From Plantactinospora sp. BC1 (lineage in GTDB: Bacteria > Actinomycetota > Actinomycetes > Mycobacteriales > Micromonosporaceae), in assembly GCF_003030345.1 (NCBI RefSeq), contig NZ_CP028158.1, positions 8,060,001-8,124,000 on the forward strand: a DNA stretch of 64,000 nucleotides, given 5' to 3'. The notes below the pieces were generated by a model, which had not been told where the DNA came from, searched no databases, and worked only from the letters and a program-made list of their open reading frames with translations. Positions 1 to 7,192 of this stretch are shown here, piece after piece. The stretch's first letter is position 1, and the number at the start of each line of letters is the position of its first letter. Made by a program: the position numbers and the translations under genes.

Positions 1-513
1 TGGGCCGGCTTCGTCCTGGTACCCGGAGCCCTGGTCGCGGCGTCCGGCGGACCGCTGCTGGCCCGTGGCGGCGGGCGCGCGTTCGTCGGCTACCTGCTGG
101 CCTGCGTCGGCGGGCTGGTCTTCGCGGTCGGCGCGATGCTGATGCTCGGGGTGATGGGGCGCGGCTGGCCGTTCATGATCACCCTGCCGGGGCTGGCCGT
201 CGCCGGCACCTATTACTGGCGGTCGCCCGACCCGCTGCCCCGGGCCTTCCACCGCACGGTGGCGTTGCTGGCGCTGAACACGGCCGCGCTCGGGGTGACC
301 TTCCTGCTGCTGGTCAACGACGCGCTGGACTTCGGCCCGACCGGCTGGTGGGGCGCGTTCATGATGGTCGGTGGCGTGATCATCCTGGCCAACGGGCTGG
401 AGCTGCTCCGGCACCGGATCATGTACCGGGCTCAGGCCGTCACCCTGGCCGTCGGACCGGCGGTGATCGCCTTCCTGCTCGGGCTGCGCTTCCTGCGCGA
501 CTGGCCGTTCTGA
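1..513 (+). CDS. Membrane protein, C-terminal part (5' end outside window)
   Basis: The reading frame is open from the first base of the window (frame 1) to a TGA at 511-513, so the start lies upstream. The visible ~170 residues are mostly hydrophobic and form about four to five membrane segments, with short loops such as YYWRSPDPLPRAFHRT between them. I do not recognise a family and assign no function. Its stop codon lies inside the left arm of a strong hairpin that probably terminates the transcript. The next gene is convergent. Confidence 0.75.
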   Translation, partial: WAGFVLVPGALVAASGGPLLARGGGRAFVGYLLACVGGLVFAVGAMLMLGVMGRGWPFMITLPGLAVAGTYYWRSPDPLPRAFHRTVALLALNTAALGVTFLLLVNDALDFGPTGWWGAFMMVGGVIILANGLELLRHRIMYRAQAVTLAVGPAVIAFLLGLRFLRDWPF

Positions 514-537
514 CCCCGGGGGCGTCCCCCGGGGTCA
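511..537 (+). terminator. Intrinsic-type hairpin after the first gene
   Basis: TGACCCCGGGG (511-521) and CCCCGGGGTCA (527-537) form a perfect 11-bp stem around a 5-nt loop. The left arm contains the stop codon of the upstream gene. There is no U tract, as is common in high-GC actinomycetes. Confidence 0.7.
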
Positions 538-540
538 GCC

Positions 541-608
541 GTGCGTGCCGTCAACGCGTGCGTGCCGTCAACGCGTGCGTGCCGTCAACGCGTGCGTGCC
601 GTCAACGG
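541..608. repeat. 17-bp tandem repeat, four copies
   Basis: GTGCGTGCCGTCAACGC is repeated head to tail at 541-557, 558-574, 575-591 and 592-608. The first three copies are identical and the last differs only in its final base. It lies between two convergent genes and is probably non-coding. Confidence 0.95.
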
Positions 609-620
609 GGAGTCGCGTCA

Positions 621-637
621 CCGGGGGGCAGCCCCCG
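621..637 (-). terminator. Hairpin directly after the GH3 gene
   Basis: On the minus strand a G5/C5 stem with a 3-4 nt loop begins immediately after the TGA of the GH3 gene. It is a compact GC-rich candidate terminator without a U tract. Confidence 0.45.
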
Positions 638-2473
638 TCAGCGGGGGAGCCGCCAGGTGAGGCCGTGGCCGTATGGGTAGCGGACCGCCGTCGGGTCGGC
701 CGGGTCCGGGACGCTGACCGGCAGCTTGCCGCGCGGCGCGACCTCGCCGACGAGTACCCGGGTCAGCGCCTCCATCGACGCCTTCGTGTAGCCGAAGGTG
801 ACGAGCTGGGTCGGTACGTCGTCGAAGTGCCCGACGTCGTAGGCGTCCCGTACCGCGACCACCACGACCGGCCGGCCGGTGGCGGCCAGCGCGTGCACCA
901 GCTTCTGCTGCCGGGCGTTCGGGTCGGTGACGGTGGTGTCGAAGGACTTCTGGGTCAGCACGATCGTCAGGTCGTTGGCCTGGGCGGCGGCCACCGCCTC
1001 GGCGATCTTCGCGTCGTTCGGCAGCCCGGTCGGCAGCGCGGTGGTCCGGTTGCCCCGGGCGGCCAGCCCCGCGGCGAGGGTGCCGACGTTGTCGAAGGCG
1101 CCGGAGTTCCAGCCGGTGACCAGCACCGACCGGTCGGCCCTCGGCAGCGGCAGCAGCTTCGCGTCGTTGCGGACCGCGGTCACGGTACGGTCGGTGATCT
1201 TCCGTAGCTCGGTCTGGTGGGCGGGCTGCCCGACCACCCGCTCGGCGGCGGCCGGGTCGACCGGCGGCACCCCGTCGAGTACGCCCCGGCGCTGCTTGAG
1301 GGTGAGGATCCGGCGTACCGACTGGTCGATCCGGGCCTCGGTGAGTTCACCGGAGGCGACGGCGGCGAGCACGGAGTTGACCGCCAGGTCGAGGTTCGGC
1401 GGCATCAGCAGCAGGTCGGCGCCGGCCTTGAGGGCGAGCACCGGGACCCGGTCGTCGCCGTACTGCTGGCGTACCCCGGCCATGCCGAGCGAGTCGGTCA
1501 CCACCACGCCCCGGAAGCCGAGCCGGTCCCGGAGCAGCCCGGTGAGGATCGGCGCGGAGAGCGTGGCCGGGTCGCCCGAGTCGTCCAGCGACGGTACGAC
1601 GATGTGCGCCGTCATGATGGTGTCGACCCCGGCCGCGATGGCGGCCCGGAACGGCGGTTCGTCGAGCCGCTGCCACTCGTCCCGGGTGTGGTGGATCACC
1701 GGCAGCGCGGTGTGGCTGTCGTCCCGGGTGTCGCCGTGTCCGGGGAAGTGCTTGGCGGCCACGCTCACCCCGGCGCCGGCCTGGAAGCCGACCACCTGGG
1801 CGGCGGTCATCCCGGCCACCAGCAGCGGGTCGGAGCCGAAGGAACGTACCCCGATCACCGGGTTGGCCGGGTTGACGTTGACGTCGGCCGACGGCGCCCA
1901 GGCCTGCTGGACGCCGACCGCCCGCAACTCCCGTCCGGTGATCCGGGCGGCGGTGAACGCGTCGACCAGGCTGCGTCCGGCGCCGAGCGCCATGTTGCCG
2001 GGGAAGAGGGTGGCCGGGGCCGGCAGCCGCTGCACGATGCCGTGCTCCTGGTCGGTGGAGATGAGCAGCGGGATCCGGGGGGCGTTGGCGGCGGCGCTCG
2101 CCTGGAGCCCGTTGGAGAGCGCGGCGATCTGCCGGGGCGAGTCGAGGTTGTGCGACCAGGTGAAGTAGATGACCCCGCCGAGGTGGTATTTCGCCACCAC
2201 CTCGGCCCCGGTCTCCACCCCGTAGGCCTGCCGGTTGGCGGCGGCGTCGGCCGCGCTCGGCGCGGTGGCGGAGCCGCCGTAGACGTAGGTGGCGAAGAGC
2301 TGGCCGACCTTCTCCGGCAGGCTCATCCGGGCGATCAACCGGTCCACCGTGGACGACGACGCCCCGCTGGACGGTGCGGTCAGGTGGGGCGGTGCGGCCT
2401 GGGCGGGCGGGCTGGCGCCGCCGGCGAGGAGCAGGGCGACCGTGACGCTTGATGCCAGTAGCCGGGACCGCAT
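638..2473 (-). CDS. Secreted GH3 beta-N-acetylhexosaminidase (NagZ-like)
   Basis: 611 aa. Residues 1-26 form a signal peptide (MRSRLLASSVTVALLLAGG, then A-P-A-Q-A), so the enzyme acts outside the membrane. The GH3 domain carries the NagZ hallmark KHFPGHGDTRDDSH (about residue 240), whose His/Asp act in acid-base catalysis, and VVTDSLGMAG, which holds the nucleophile Asp. The last ~200 residues resemble the GH3 C-terminal domain found in longer NagZ forms such as the Bacillus enzyme. Family knowledge points to hydrolysis of GlcNAc-beta-1,4-MurNAc in peptidoglycan fragments. The ATG is preceded by GGAGGTGCC, which supports this start. It is divergent from a secreted serine hydrolase, and the shared intergenic region holds a candidate regulon operator, suggesting a cell-wall recycling pair. 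Confidence 0.9.
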   Translation of the reverse strand: MRSRLLASSVTVALLLAGGASPPAQAAPPHLTAPSSGASSSTVDRLIARMSLPEKVGQLFATYVYGGSATAPSAADAAANRQAYGVETGAEVVAKYHLGGVIYFTWSHNLDSPRQIAALSNGLQASAAANAPRIPLLISTDQEHGIVQRLPAPATLFPGNMALGAGRSLVDAFTAARITGRELRAVGVQQAWAPSADVNVNPANPVIGVRSFGSDPLLVAGMTAAQVVGFQAGAGVSVAAKHFPGHGDTRDDSHTALPVIHHTRDEWQRLDEPPFRAAIAAGVDTIMTAHIVVPSLDDSGDPATLSAPILTGLLRDRLGFRGVVVTDSLGMAGVRQQYGDDRVPVLALKAGADLLLMPPNLDLAVNSVLAAVASGELTEARIDQSVRRILTLKQRRGVLDGVPPVDPAAAERVVGQPAHQTELRKITDRTVTAVRNDAKLLPLPRADRSVLVTGWNSGAFDNVGTLAAGLAARGNRTTALPTGLPNDAKIAEAVAAAQANDLTIVLTQKSFDTTVTDPNARQQKLVHALAATGRPVVVVAVRDAYDVGHFDDVPTQLVTFGYTKASMEALTRVLVGEVAPRGKLPVSVPDPADPTAVRYPYGHGLTWRLPR

Positions 2474-2555
2474 GGCACCTCCAGGTGATTCATCAGACCC
2501 TATAAATTAGTCCGCCCCGCCGTCTCGGGCAAGAAGCTTCTCTGTTATTGCCAAG

Positions 2556-2572
2556 GTCGAAGGAAACCTTCA
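2556..2572 (-). promoter_or_regulatory. Candidate muropeptide-regulon operator (site 1)
   Basis: On the minus strand this reads TGAAGGTTTCCTTCGAC. It matches four other 17-bp sites at 36316, 36346, 40704 and 40731 (consensus TGWAnnTTWYYTTCAnS). The TGAA/TTC(G)A arms are partly palindromic, as expected for a dimeric repressor. It sits between the divergent GH3 and serine hydrolase genes. Assignment to an RpiR/MurR-type regulator is inference; no such gene is in the window. Confidence 0.55.
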
Positions 2573-2577
2573 TCCTG

Positions 2578-2705
2578 GTCGTGGCGGCCGAGAGTCGTGG
2601 CGGCCGAGAGTCCTGGCGGCCGAGAGTCCTGGCGGGCGAGAGTCGTGGTCGTCGAGAGTCGTAAGTGACGAGGGTCGTAACTGACGGAAGTCGTGGCCGA
2701 CGAGA
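2578..2705. repeat. 16-bp tandem repeat, eight copies, in the leader of the serine hydrolase gene
   Basis: Eight consecutive 16-bp units start at 2578, 2594, 2610, 2626, 2642, 2658, 2674 and 2690. The first two are GTCGTGGCGGCCGAGA, and later units drift to forms such as GTCGTAAGTGACGAGG. The array ends 18 bp before the ribosome binding site of the serine hydrolase gene, so it probably lies in the 5' UTR or promoter. Confidence 0.93.
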
Positions 2706-2735
2706 TCGGTCGACGACCGGCACGGAGGTGTGGCG

Positions 2736-4580
2736 ATGCGTCGTCGGAGGATCGGCAGTGGACTCCTCGGTGCCGGAGTCGGCACGGCTCTCCTGGTCAC
2801 GGCCCTGGCCGTGCCACAAGCGGCGACCGCCAGCCCGGAGGCCGGTCAGGCGGTGGCCGCCGGGCGGGGTGGGGGATGGCAGGGCGGGCCGCCGAGCGTC
2901 GGCCCCGGCGACGTCCGGTTCGAGCGGCGCACGCTGCGGCCCGGCCGGCCGCAGGAGGTCGGCCTGCTTCCCGAGTACGTCGACCGGCTGCGCACCGACG
3001 CCGAGGCGTACCTGGCGCCGACGCCGGACCACCCGACCTTCCCGACGTACGCCGGGGCCGTACTGCTCGCCGCCAAGGACGGGGTGATCGTCCGACACGA
3101 GGCGGTCGGTACGGCGGTGAAGTACGAATCGGTCGGGCCGGCCCCCGGCCGCGTCGGAGTCGAGTTGCCGGCCGAACAGCAGATCCCGATGCGCAAGGAC
3201 ACCATCTTCGACCTCGCCTCGATCTCCAAGCTCTTCACCACAGTGGTGGCACTGCGCCAGGTCGAGCGCGGCACCGTCGAGCTGGACGCGCCGGTGGTGC
3301 GCTACCTGCCGGAGTTCGCGGCCGGCGGCAAGGAGGCGGTGACCGTACGGATGCTGCTCACCCACACCGGCGGACTGCCCGCGTTCGCGCCACTGTGGAG
3401 CAGCTACCCGACCCCGGAGACCCGGGAGGCGGCAGCCCTGGCCACCCCGTTCGCCGCCGGTGCCAGCCCCGGCAACCAGTACGTCTACTCCGACCTCGGG
3501 CTGATCGCACTCGGCGTACTCGTGGAGCGGGTGACCGGCCGCCCGCTGGAACAGCTCGTCGCCGCCGAGGTGACCGGGCCGCTGCGGATGGTCGACACCG
3601 GCTACAACCCGGCAGCGGCGCTGCGGCACCGGATCGCCGCCACCGAATACCAGCCGTACGCCGACCGTGGCATGGTCTGGGGCGAGGTGCACGACGAGAA
3701 CGCCTGGGCACTCGGCGGGGTGGCCGGGCACGCCGGACTCTTCTCCACCGCCGCCGACCTGGCCATCTTCTGCCAGATGCTGCTGAACGGCGGCGAATAC
3801 CGGGGCGCCCGGATCCTGCGCGAGTCGACCGTGCGGGACATGCTGGTCAACTACAACGCCGGCCTGGAGAGCCGCTATCCGGAGAGTGACCGGGGGCTCG
3901 GGGTCGAGCTGCACAAGCACTGGTACATGTCCGGGCTCGCCTCGCCGGTCGCGTTCGGGCACACCGGGTTCACCGGTACCTCCATCGTGATCGACCCGCT
4001 GTCGCACACCTTCCTGATCCTGCTCAGCAACCGGGTACACCCGGACCGGAACTGGGGCAGCAACAACGTGGCCCGGCGGGCGCTGGCCCGCGACCTGGCG
4101 TACGCGACTCCGGTCCGGCCGCTGCTGGGCGGCACCGCCTGGCGCGCGGACGACCTCGACGGCGGCAGCGTCACCCTCACCGCGCCGCTGCGCCGCGCCG
4201 CCGGCCGCGCGTCGGTGGCCAGCTTCCAACTCTGGTACGACACCGAGCCGCGCTACGACCTGCTGCACTTCCAGACCTCGGCGGACGGCGGCGCGACCTG
4301 GACCCCGGTCGACGTGACCCTGGTCGGGCCGACCGGACGGTGGACCGCCGAGGGATCGGTCACCGGCTACGGCGGCCGGCGCTGGTGGCAGGCGTTCGCG
4401 GAACTGCCGGCCGGCACCACCGACCTGCGCTGGAGCTACACCACCGACGGCAGTTCCCGGGGCCGGGGCGTCTACGTCGACGGCCTGCTCGTGGTCGGCA
4501 CCAACGGCCTGCTCTTCTCCGGCGAGGGCACCGACGCCACCCGATTCGCCCCAACCGGCTGGCGCCCCGCCGACCGCTGA
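2736..4580 (+). CDS. Secreted beta-lactamase-fold serine hydrolase (class C / esterase type)
   Basis: 614 aa. The ATG at 2736 is chosen over the GTG at 2730 because GGAGG at 2724-2728 is 7 nt from the ATG but only 1 nt from the GTG. A signal peptide of about 35 residues (RRRR, hydrophobic core, AATAS) is followed by a beta-lactamase domain. Its motifs are S-I-S-K (about residue 162, nucleophile Ser), Y-S-D (about 250) and H-T-G (about 408). The last ~150 residues look like an added beta-sandwich domain (TSADGGATWTPVDV). Such hydrolases next to GH3/NagZ genes are known in cell-wall recycling clusters (Bacillus ybbE beside nagZ), so action on muropeptides is plausible, but the substrate cannot be read from sequence. 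Confidence 0.85.
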   Translation: MRRRRIGSGLLGAGVGTALLVTALAVPQAATASPEAGQAVAAGRGGGWQGGPPSVGPGDVRFERRTLRPGRPQEVGLLPEYVDRLRTDAEAYLAPTPDHPTFPTYAGAVLLAAKDGVIVRHEAVGTAVKYESVGPAPGRVGVELPAEQQIPMRKDTIFDLASISKLFTTVVALRQVERGTVELDAPVVRYLPEFAAGGKEAVTVRMLLTHTGGLPAFAPLWSSYPTPETREAAALATPFAAGASPGNQYVYSDLGLIALGVLVERVTGRPLEQLVAAEVTGPLRMVDTGYNPAAALRHRIAATEYQPYADRGMVWGEVHDENAWALGGVAGHAGLFSTAADLAIFCQMLLNGGEYRGARILRESTVRDMLVNYNAGLESRYPESDRGLGVELHKHWYMSGLASPVAFGHTGFTGTSIVIDPLSHTFLILLSNRVHPDRNWGSNNVARRALARDLAYATPVRPLLGGTAWRADDLDGGSVTLTAPLRRAAGRASVASFQLWYDTEPRYDLLHFQTSADGGATWTPVDVTLVGPTGRWTAEGSVTGYGGRRWWQAFAELPAGTTDLRWSYTTDGSSRGRGVYVDGLLVVGTNGLLFSGEGTDATRFAPTGWRPADR

Positions 4581-4589
4581 CCGGCTGTC

Positions 4590-4644
4590 CAAGATTCTTG
4601 TTGCGCTGTGGTCAGCTACGCGCCACGAATCAACAAGAATCTTG
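4590..4644. repeat. Inverted repeat of two self-palindromic 14-mers
   Basis: CAAGATTCTTGTTG (4590-4603) and CAACAAGAATCTTG (4631-4644) are perfect reverse complements separated by 27 nt. Each arm contains the 11-bp palindrome CAAGATTCTTG or its complement. It lies just after the serine hydrolase stop and may work as a terminator or be a small mobile repeat. The AT-rich arms stand out from their surroundings. Confidence 0.85.
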
Positions 4645-4718
4645 CGGCGCCCTTGGGTTGTCCACAGGTGCGCGGGTGGGTGTGGTGCGAGTGGGGGGCG
4701 GGTGGGGAGACTTGCGGG

Positions 4719-5741
4719 GTGTCGGTGCGGGGGAGGGGTTCGGTCGGGGCCCGGGGCGCATCCGTTGGTGTTCCCGGGCAGTGGGCTCGACCGGAGCTGC
4801 CCGGCGAGGAGGCCGACGAGTTCGACTGGTTGGCGTTCGAGCAGTCCGGTGTGGTGACGAGCCGGCAGGCGGCGGAGTCGCTCGGCAGGGCCACCGTGCG
4901 TGGTCTGGTGCGGTCCGGCAGGTGGCGTGCGATCTGCCACAACGTGCTGCTCACCGGCAACGGCCGACTCACCCGCGACCAGCAGTTGTGGGTCGCGGTC
5001 CTCGCGTCCGGCAGCGACGCCGTGCTCGCCGGTGCCACCGCCGCGGCCGAGGCGGGCGTACGCGGGCTCCGGCAGGAACCGCTGCACGTGCTCATCCCCG
5101 CCAACCGGCAGGTGTCCGGCATCCTGCGCCGGTTGCCGCTGGACATGCCGGCCGTGCTGGTACGGCGCACCACGATCCTGCCCGAGTCGCACCTGCAGGT
5201 CGGCCGGCCGACGCGTACGAGCGTGGCCCGGGCACTGGCCGACGCGGCGGGTTGGGCGCGCTCCGACGACGAGGCGCGGACCGTCCTCGCGGCCGGCTGC
5301 CAGCAGCGGCGTACGACGGCCGGTGAGATCCGGGGCGTGGTGGCGGAGCTGCCGAAACTGCGGCGTCGACCGTTGATCCTGCGGACCCTCGACGGCATCG
5401 AGGGCGGCGCGCAGGCGCTCTCCGAGCTGGACTTCGTGGCACTGTGCCGGCGGTTCCGGCTGCCCCTGCCGGAACTCCAGCAACGGCGGGTGGATGCCGG
5501 TGGCCGGGTGCGCTACCTGGACGCCTACTGGCGGCGGTGGCGGCTGCATGTCGAGATCGACGGCGCGCACCACATGGATGCCCGGCGCTGGGCGGCGGAC
5601 CTGCGCCGGCAGAACGACATCTGGATCGCCGGTGACCGCATCCTGCGGTTTCCGGCCTGGCTCGTCCGCAGCCGGCCGACGGAGGTGGCCGACCAGTTGC
5701 GGGCGGCACTGGTGGCGGGCGGCTGGTCCGCCGACCGGTGA
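4719..5741 (+). CDS. DUF559 / AbiEi-antitoxin-like protein
   Basis: About 340 aa. The N-terminal part (FEQSGVVTSRQAAESLG, about residues 15-60 from this start) is a winged-helix-like segment as in AbiEi-type antitoxins. The last ~100 residues (VEIDGAHHMDARRWAADL, then FPAWLVRSRP) match the DUF559 domain, which has a Vsr/restriction-endonuclease-like fold. Proteins of this build are common single genes in Micromonosporaceae with no settled function; no cognate toxin gene is adjacent. The frame is open back to an ATG at 4608, but that start lies in the loop of the inverted repeat. The GTG at 4719 follows GGGGAG at suitable spacing and is preferred. Start uncertain. Confidence 0.7.
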   Translation: MSVRGRGSVGARGASVGVPGQWARPELPGEEADEFDWLAFEQSGVVTSRQAAESLGRATVRGLVRSGRWRAICHNVLLTGNGRLTRDQQLWVAVLASGSDAVLAGATAAAEAGVRGLRQEPLHVLIPANRQVSGILRRLPLDMPAVLVRRTTILPESHLQVGRPTRTSVARALADAAGWARSDDEARTVLAAGCQQRRTTAGEIRGVVAELPKLRRRPLILRTLDGIEGGAQALSELDFVALCRRFRLPLPELQQRRVDAGGRVRYLDAYWRRWRLHVEIDGAHHMDARRWAADLRRQNDIWIAGDRILRFPAWLVRSRPTEVADQLRAALVAGGWSADR

Positions 5742-5791
5742 CCCAGGGCCGGGGGCCGGCCGCCTCCGGGTGAACGCGTCAGCGAGGGTGC

Positions 5792-6502
5792 TCAGGGTGT
5801 GGCGAGGGCGGACGGAACCTCTTCCTCGACCCCTCGGATCAGAACGACGCTGTACCCGACGATCCAGACCAGCCAGAGCAGCCAGCCGACCAGGCCGAAG
5901 AGGGCGAGCGGGTTGACCCCGTCGGCGCCGTACGGGCTGGTGGTGGCGGCGAGGAAGAGCAGCGCCGCGCCGAGCAGGCCGACGGCGGCATGCCAGCGGC
6001 CGACCAGGCCGGCCCGCCGGCCGCTGACGGAGAGGCCGAGCAGCGCCGTCGCCAGGAAGATCTGGTTGAAGCCGAAGAGCGCGTTGTGCAGGCCCCAGAG
6101 CCCGGCCACGGCGCCCAGGTCGTGACTGGCGGTGCCCGGGTCGTGGGTGGCGGTGGTGGCGACGGCCAGCCGGGCCGCTCCCACCCCGGCGAACGCCACG
6201 CACTGCATGAGAATGCCGGCGAGGCCGACCAGGGCCCAGCCGTCGCCCCGGATCCGGTCGTGGCGCCACAGCGCGGCGAAGACTCCGGCGGCGAAGATGG
6301 TGGCCAGCAACCAGGCGGTGGGCAGCAGGGCGGAGGTGAGACGGAGTGCGTCCGACGCGTCGGCGTGCAGCCTGGCTACCTCGTCGAATCCCACCGCGTC
6401 GGAGGGGGTCGGGAAGCCGGCCGAGACCAGCGCCAGGTTGCCGCCGAGCAGCAGCAGTACGAAGCCGATGCCGGAGAGGCCGGCCAGCCGGGTGAAGCGC
6501 AT
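5792..6502 (-). CDS. Multi-pass membrane protein next to a TetR regulator
   Basis: 236 aa with about six to seven hydrophobic segments; it starts MRFTRLAGLSGIGFVLLLLG. The ATG at 6502 has GGAGG upstream at 6 nt. The sequence resembles the DUF4386-type integral membrane proteins that often sit beside TetR genes, but I am not certain of the family. It is divergent from the TetR gene at 6569, with a 13-bp palindrome in the 66-bp gap, so repression by that regulator is likely. The function is unknown. Confidence 0.72.
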   Translation of the reverse strand: MRFTRLAGLSGIGFVLLLLGGNLALVSAGFPTPSDAVGFDEVARLHADASDALRLTSALLPTAWLLATIFAAGVFAALWRHDRIRGDGWALVGLAGILMQCVAFAGVGAARLAVATTATHDPGTASHDLGAVAGLWGLHNALFGFNQIFLATALLGLSVSGRRAGLVGRWHAAVGLLGAALLFLAATTSPYGADGVNPLALFGLVGWLLWLVWIVGYSVVLIRGVEEEVPSALATP

Positions 6503-6531
6503 GAGCTGCCTCCAATTGGCTTTACGCGAAT

Positions 6532-6544
6532 TATATTGAATATA
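6532..6544. promoter_or_regulatory. Candidate TetR operator
   Basis: TATATTGAATATA is a perfect palindrome around a central G in the short AT-rich gap between the divergent membrane protein and TetR genes. Position and symmetry fit an autoregulatory operator. Confidence 0.55.
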
Positions 6545-6568
6545 GGCAGCGACAAGAGGGAGGACAAG

Positions 6569-7192
6569 ATGGCGGCAGCGCCGGAACGGCGGCGGTACGA
6601 CTCGCTGGTCCGGACCGCCCAGGCCGACGAGACCCGCCGGCAGATCGCCCAGGCGGCCCGCCGGCTCTTCGTGGCACAGGGGTGGGGGCAGACGACCGTA
6701 CGGGAGGTGGCCCGCGAGGCCGGCGTCTCGGTCCCGACGGTCTACTCGGCGTACGGCAACAAGAAGGGTCTCGCCATCGCGCTGATGGACGCCGCCGACC
6801 TCGCCGCCGACCCGGATCGGCTGGTGGCGGAGCTGGCGGCCGCCGACGACCCGCCCGGTCAGCTCGCGGTCTCGGTCGCCTTCCACCGCAGGCTGTACGA
6901 GCGGGCGGGAGACGTGATCCTGCTGCTCCGCGAGGGCGGGCGGACCGAACCCGAACTCGCCGCCGCCTACCGCGAAGGACCCCGGCGCGGCGAGGAGGCG
7001 CTGCTACGGCTCTTCTCCTCGTGGCCCACCGGCGCCCTCCGGGACGGCGTCGACCCGCGTACCGCCGTCGACATGTACGGGGCGATCTGCGGCATCGACG
7101 CGTACACCGGGTTGACCGCCGGACGCGGCTGGTCGCCAGAGCGCGTCGAAGGCTGGTGGACGGGCCTGCTCACCCGGGAACTGCTCGGCTAG
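6569..7192 (+). CDS. TetR-family transcriptional regulator
   Basis: 207 aa. The N-terminal helix-turn-helix is clear: RRQIAQAARRLFVAQGWGQT, then VREVAREAGVSVPTVYSAYG and NKKGLA (residues ~20-65). The rest is a helical ligand-binding domain with no recognisable specificity. AGGGAGGA precedes the ATG. It is divergent from the membrane protein gene, so local control is inferred. Its TAG stop shares a CTAG tetranucleotide with the stop of the convergent valS gene. Confidence 0.9.
   Translation: MAAAPERRRYDSLVRTAQADETRRQIAQAARRLFVAQGWGQTTVREVAREAGVSVPTVYSAYGNKKGLAIALMDAADLAADPDRLVAELAAADDPPGQLAVSVAFHRRLYERAGDVILLLREGGRTEPELAAAYREGPRRGEEALLRLFSSWPTGALRDGVDPRTAVDMYGAICGIDAYTGLTAGRGWSPERVEGWWTGLLTRELLG

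Noticed and set aside
541-608. Possible CRISPR array
   Set aside because: The copies are directly adjacent with no spacers, and no cas gene is near. The same applies to the arrays at 2578 and 38521.
2493-6515. Open minus-strand frame of about 1340 codons
   Set aside because: It is antisense to the serine hydrolase and DUF559 genes, rich in Arg/Gly/Pro with no recognisable domain. The real genes have signal peptides, catalytic motifs and ribosome binding sites.
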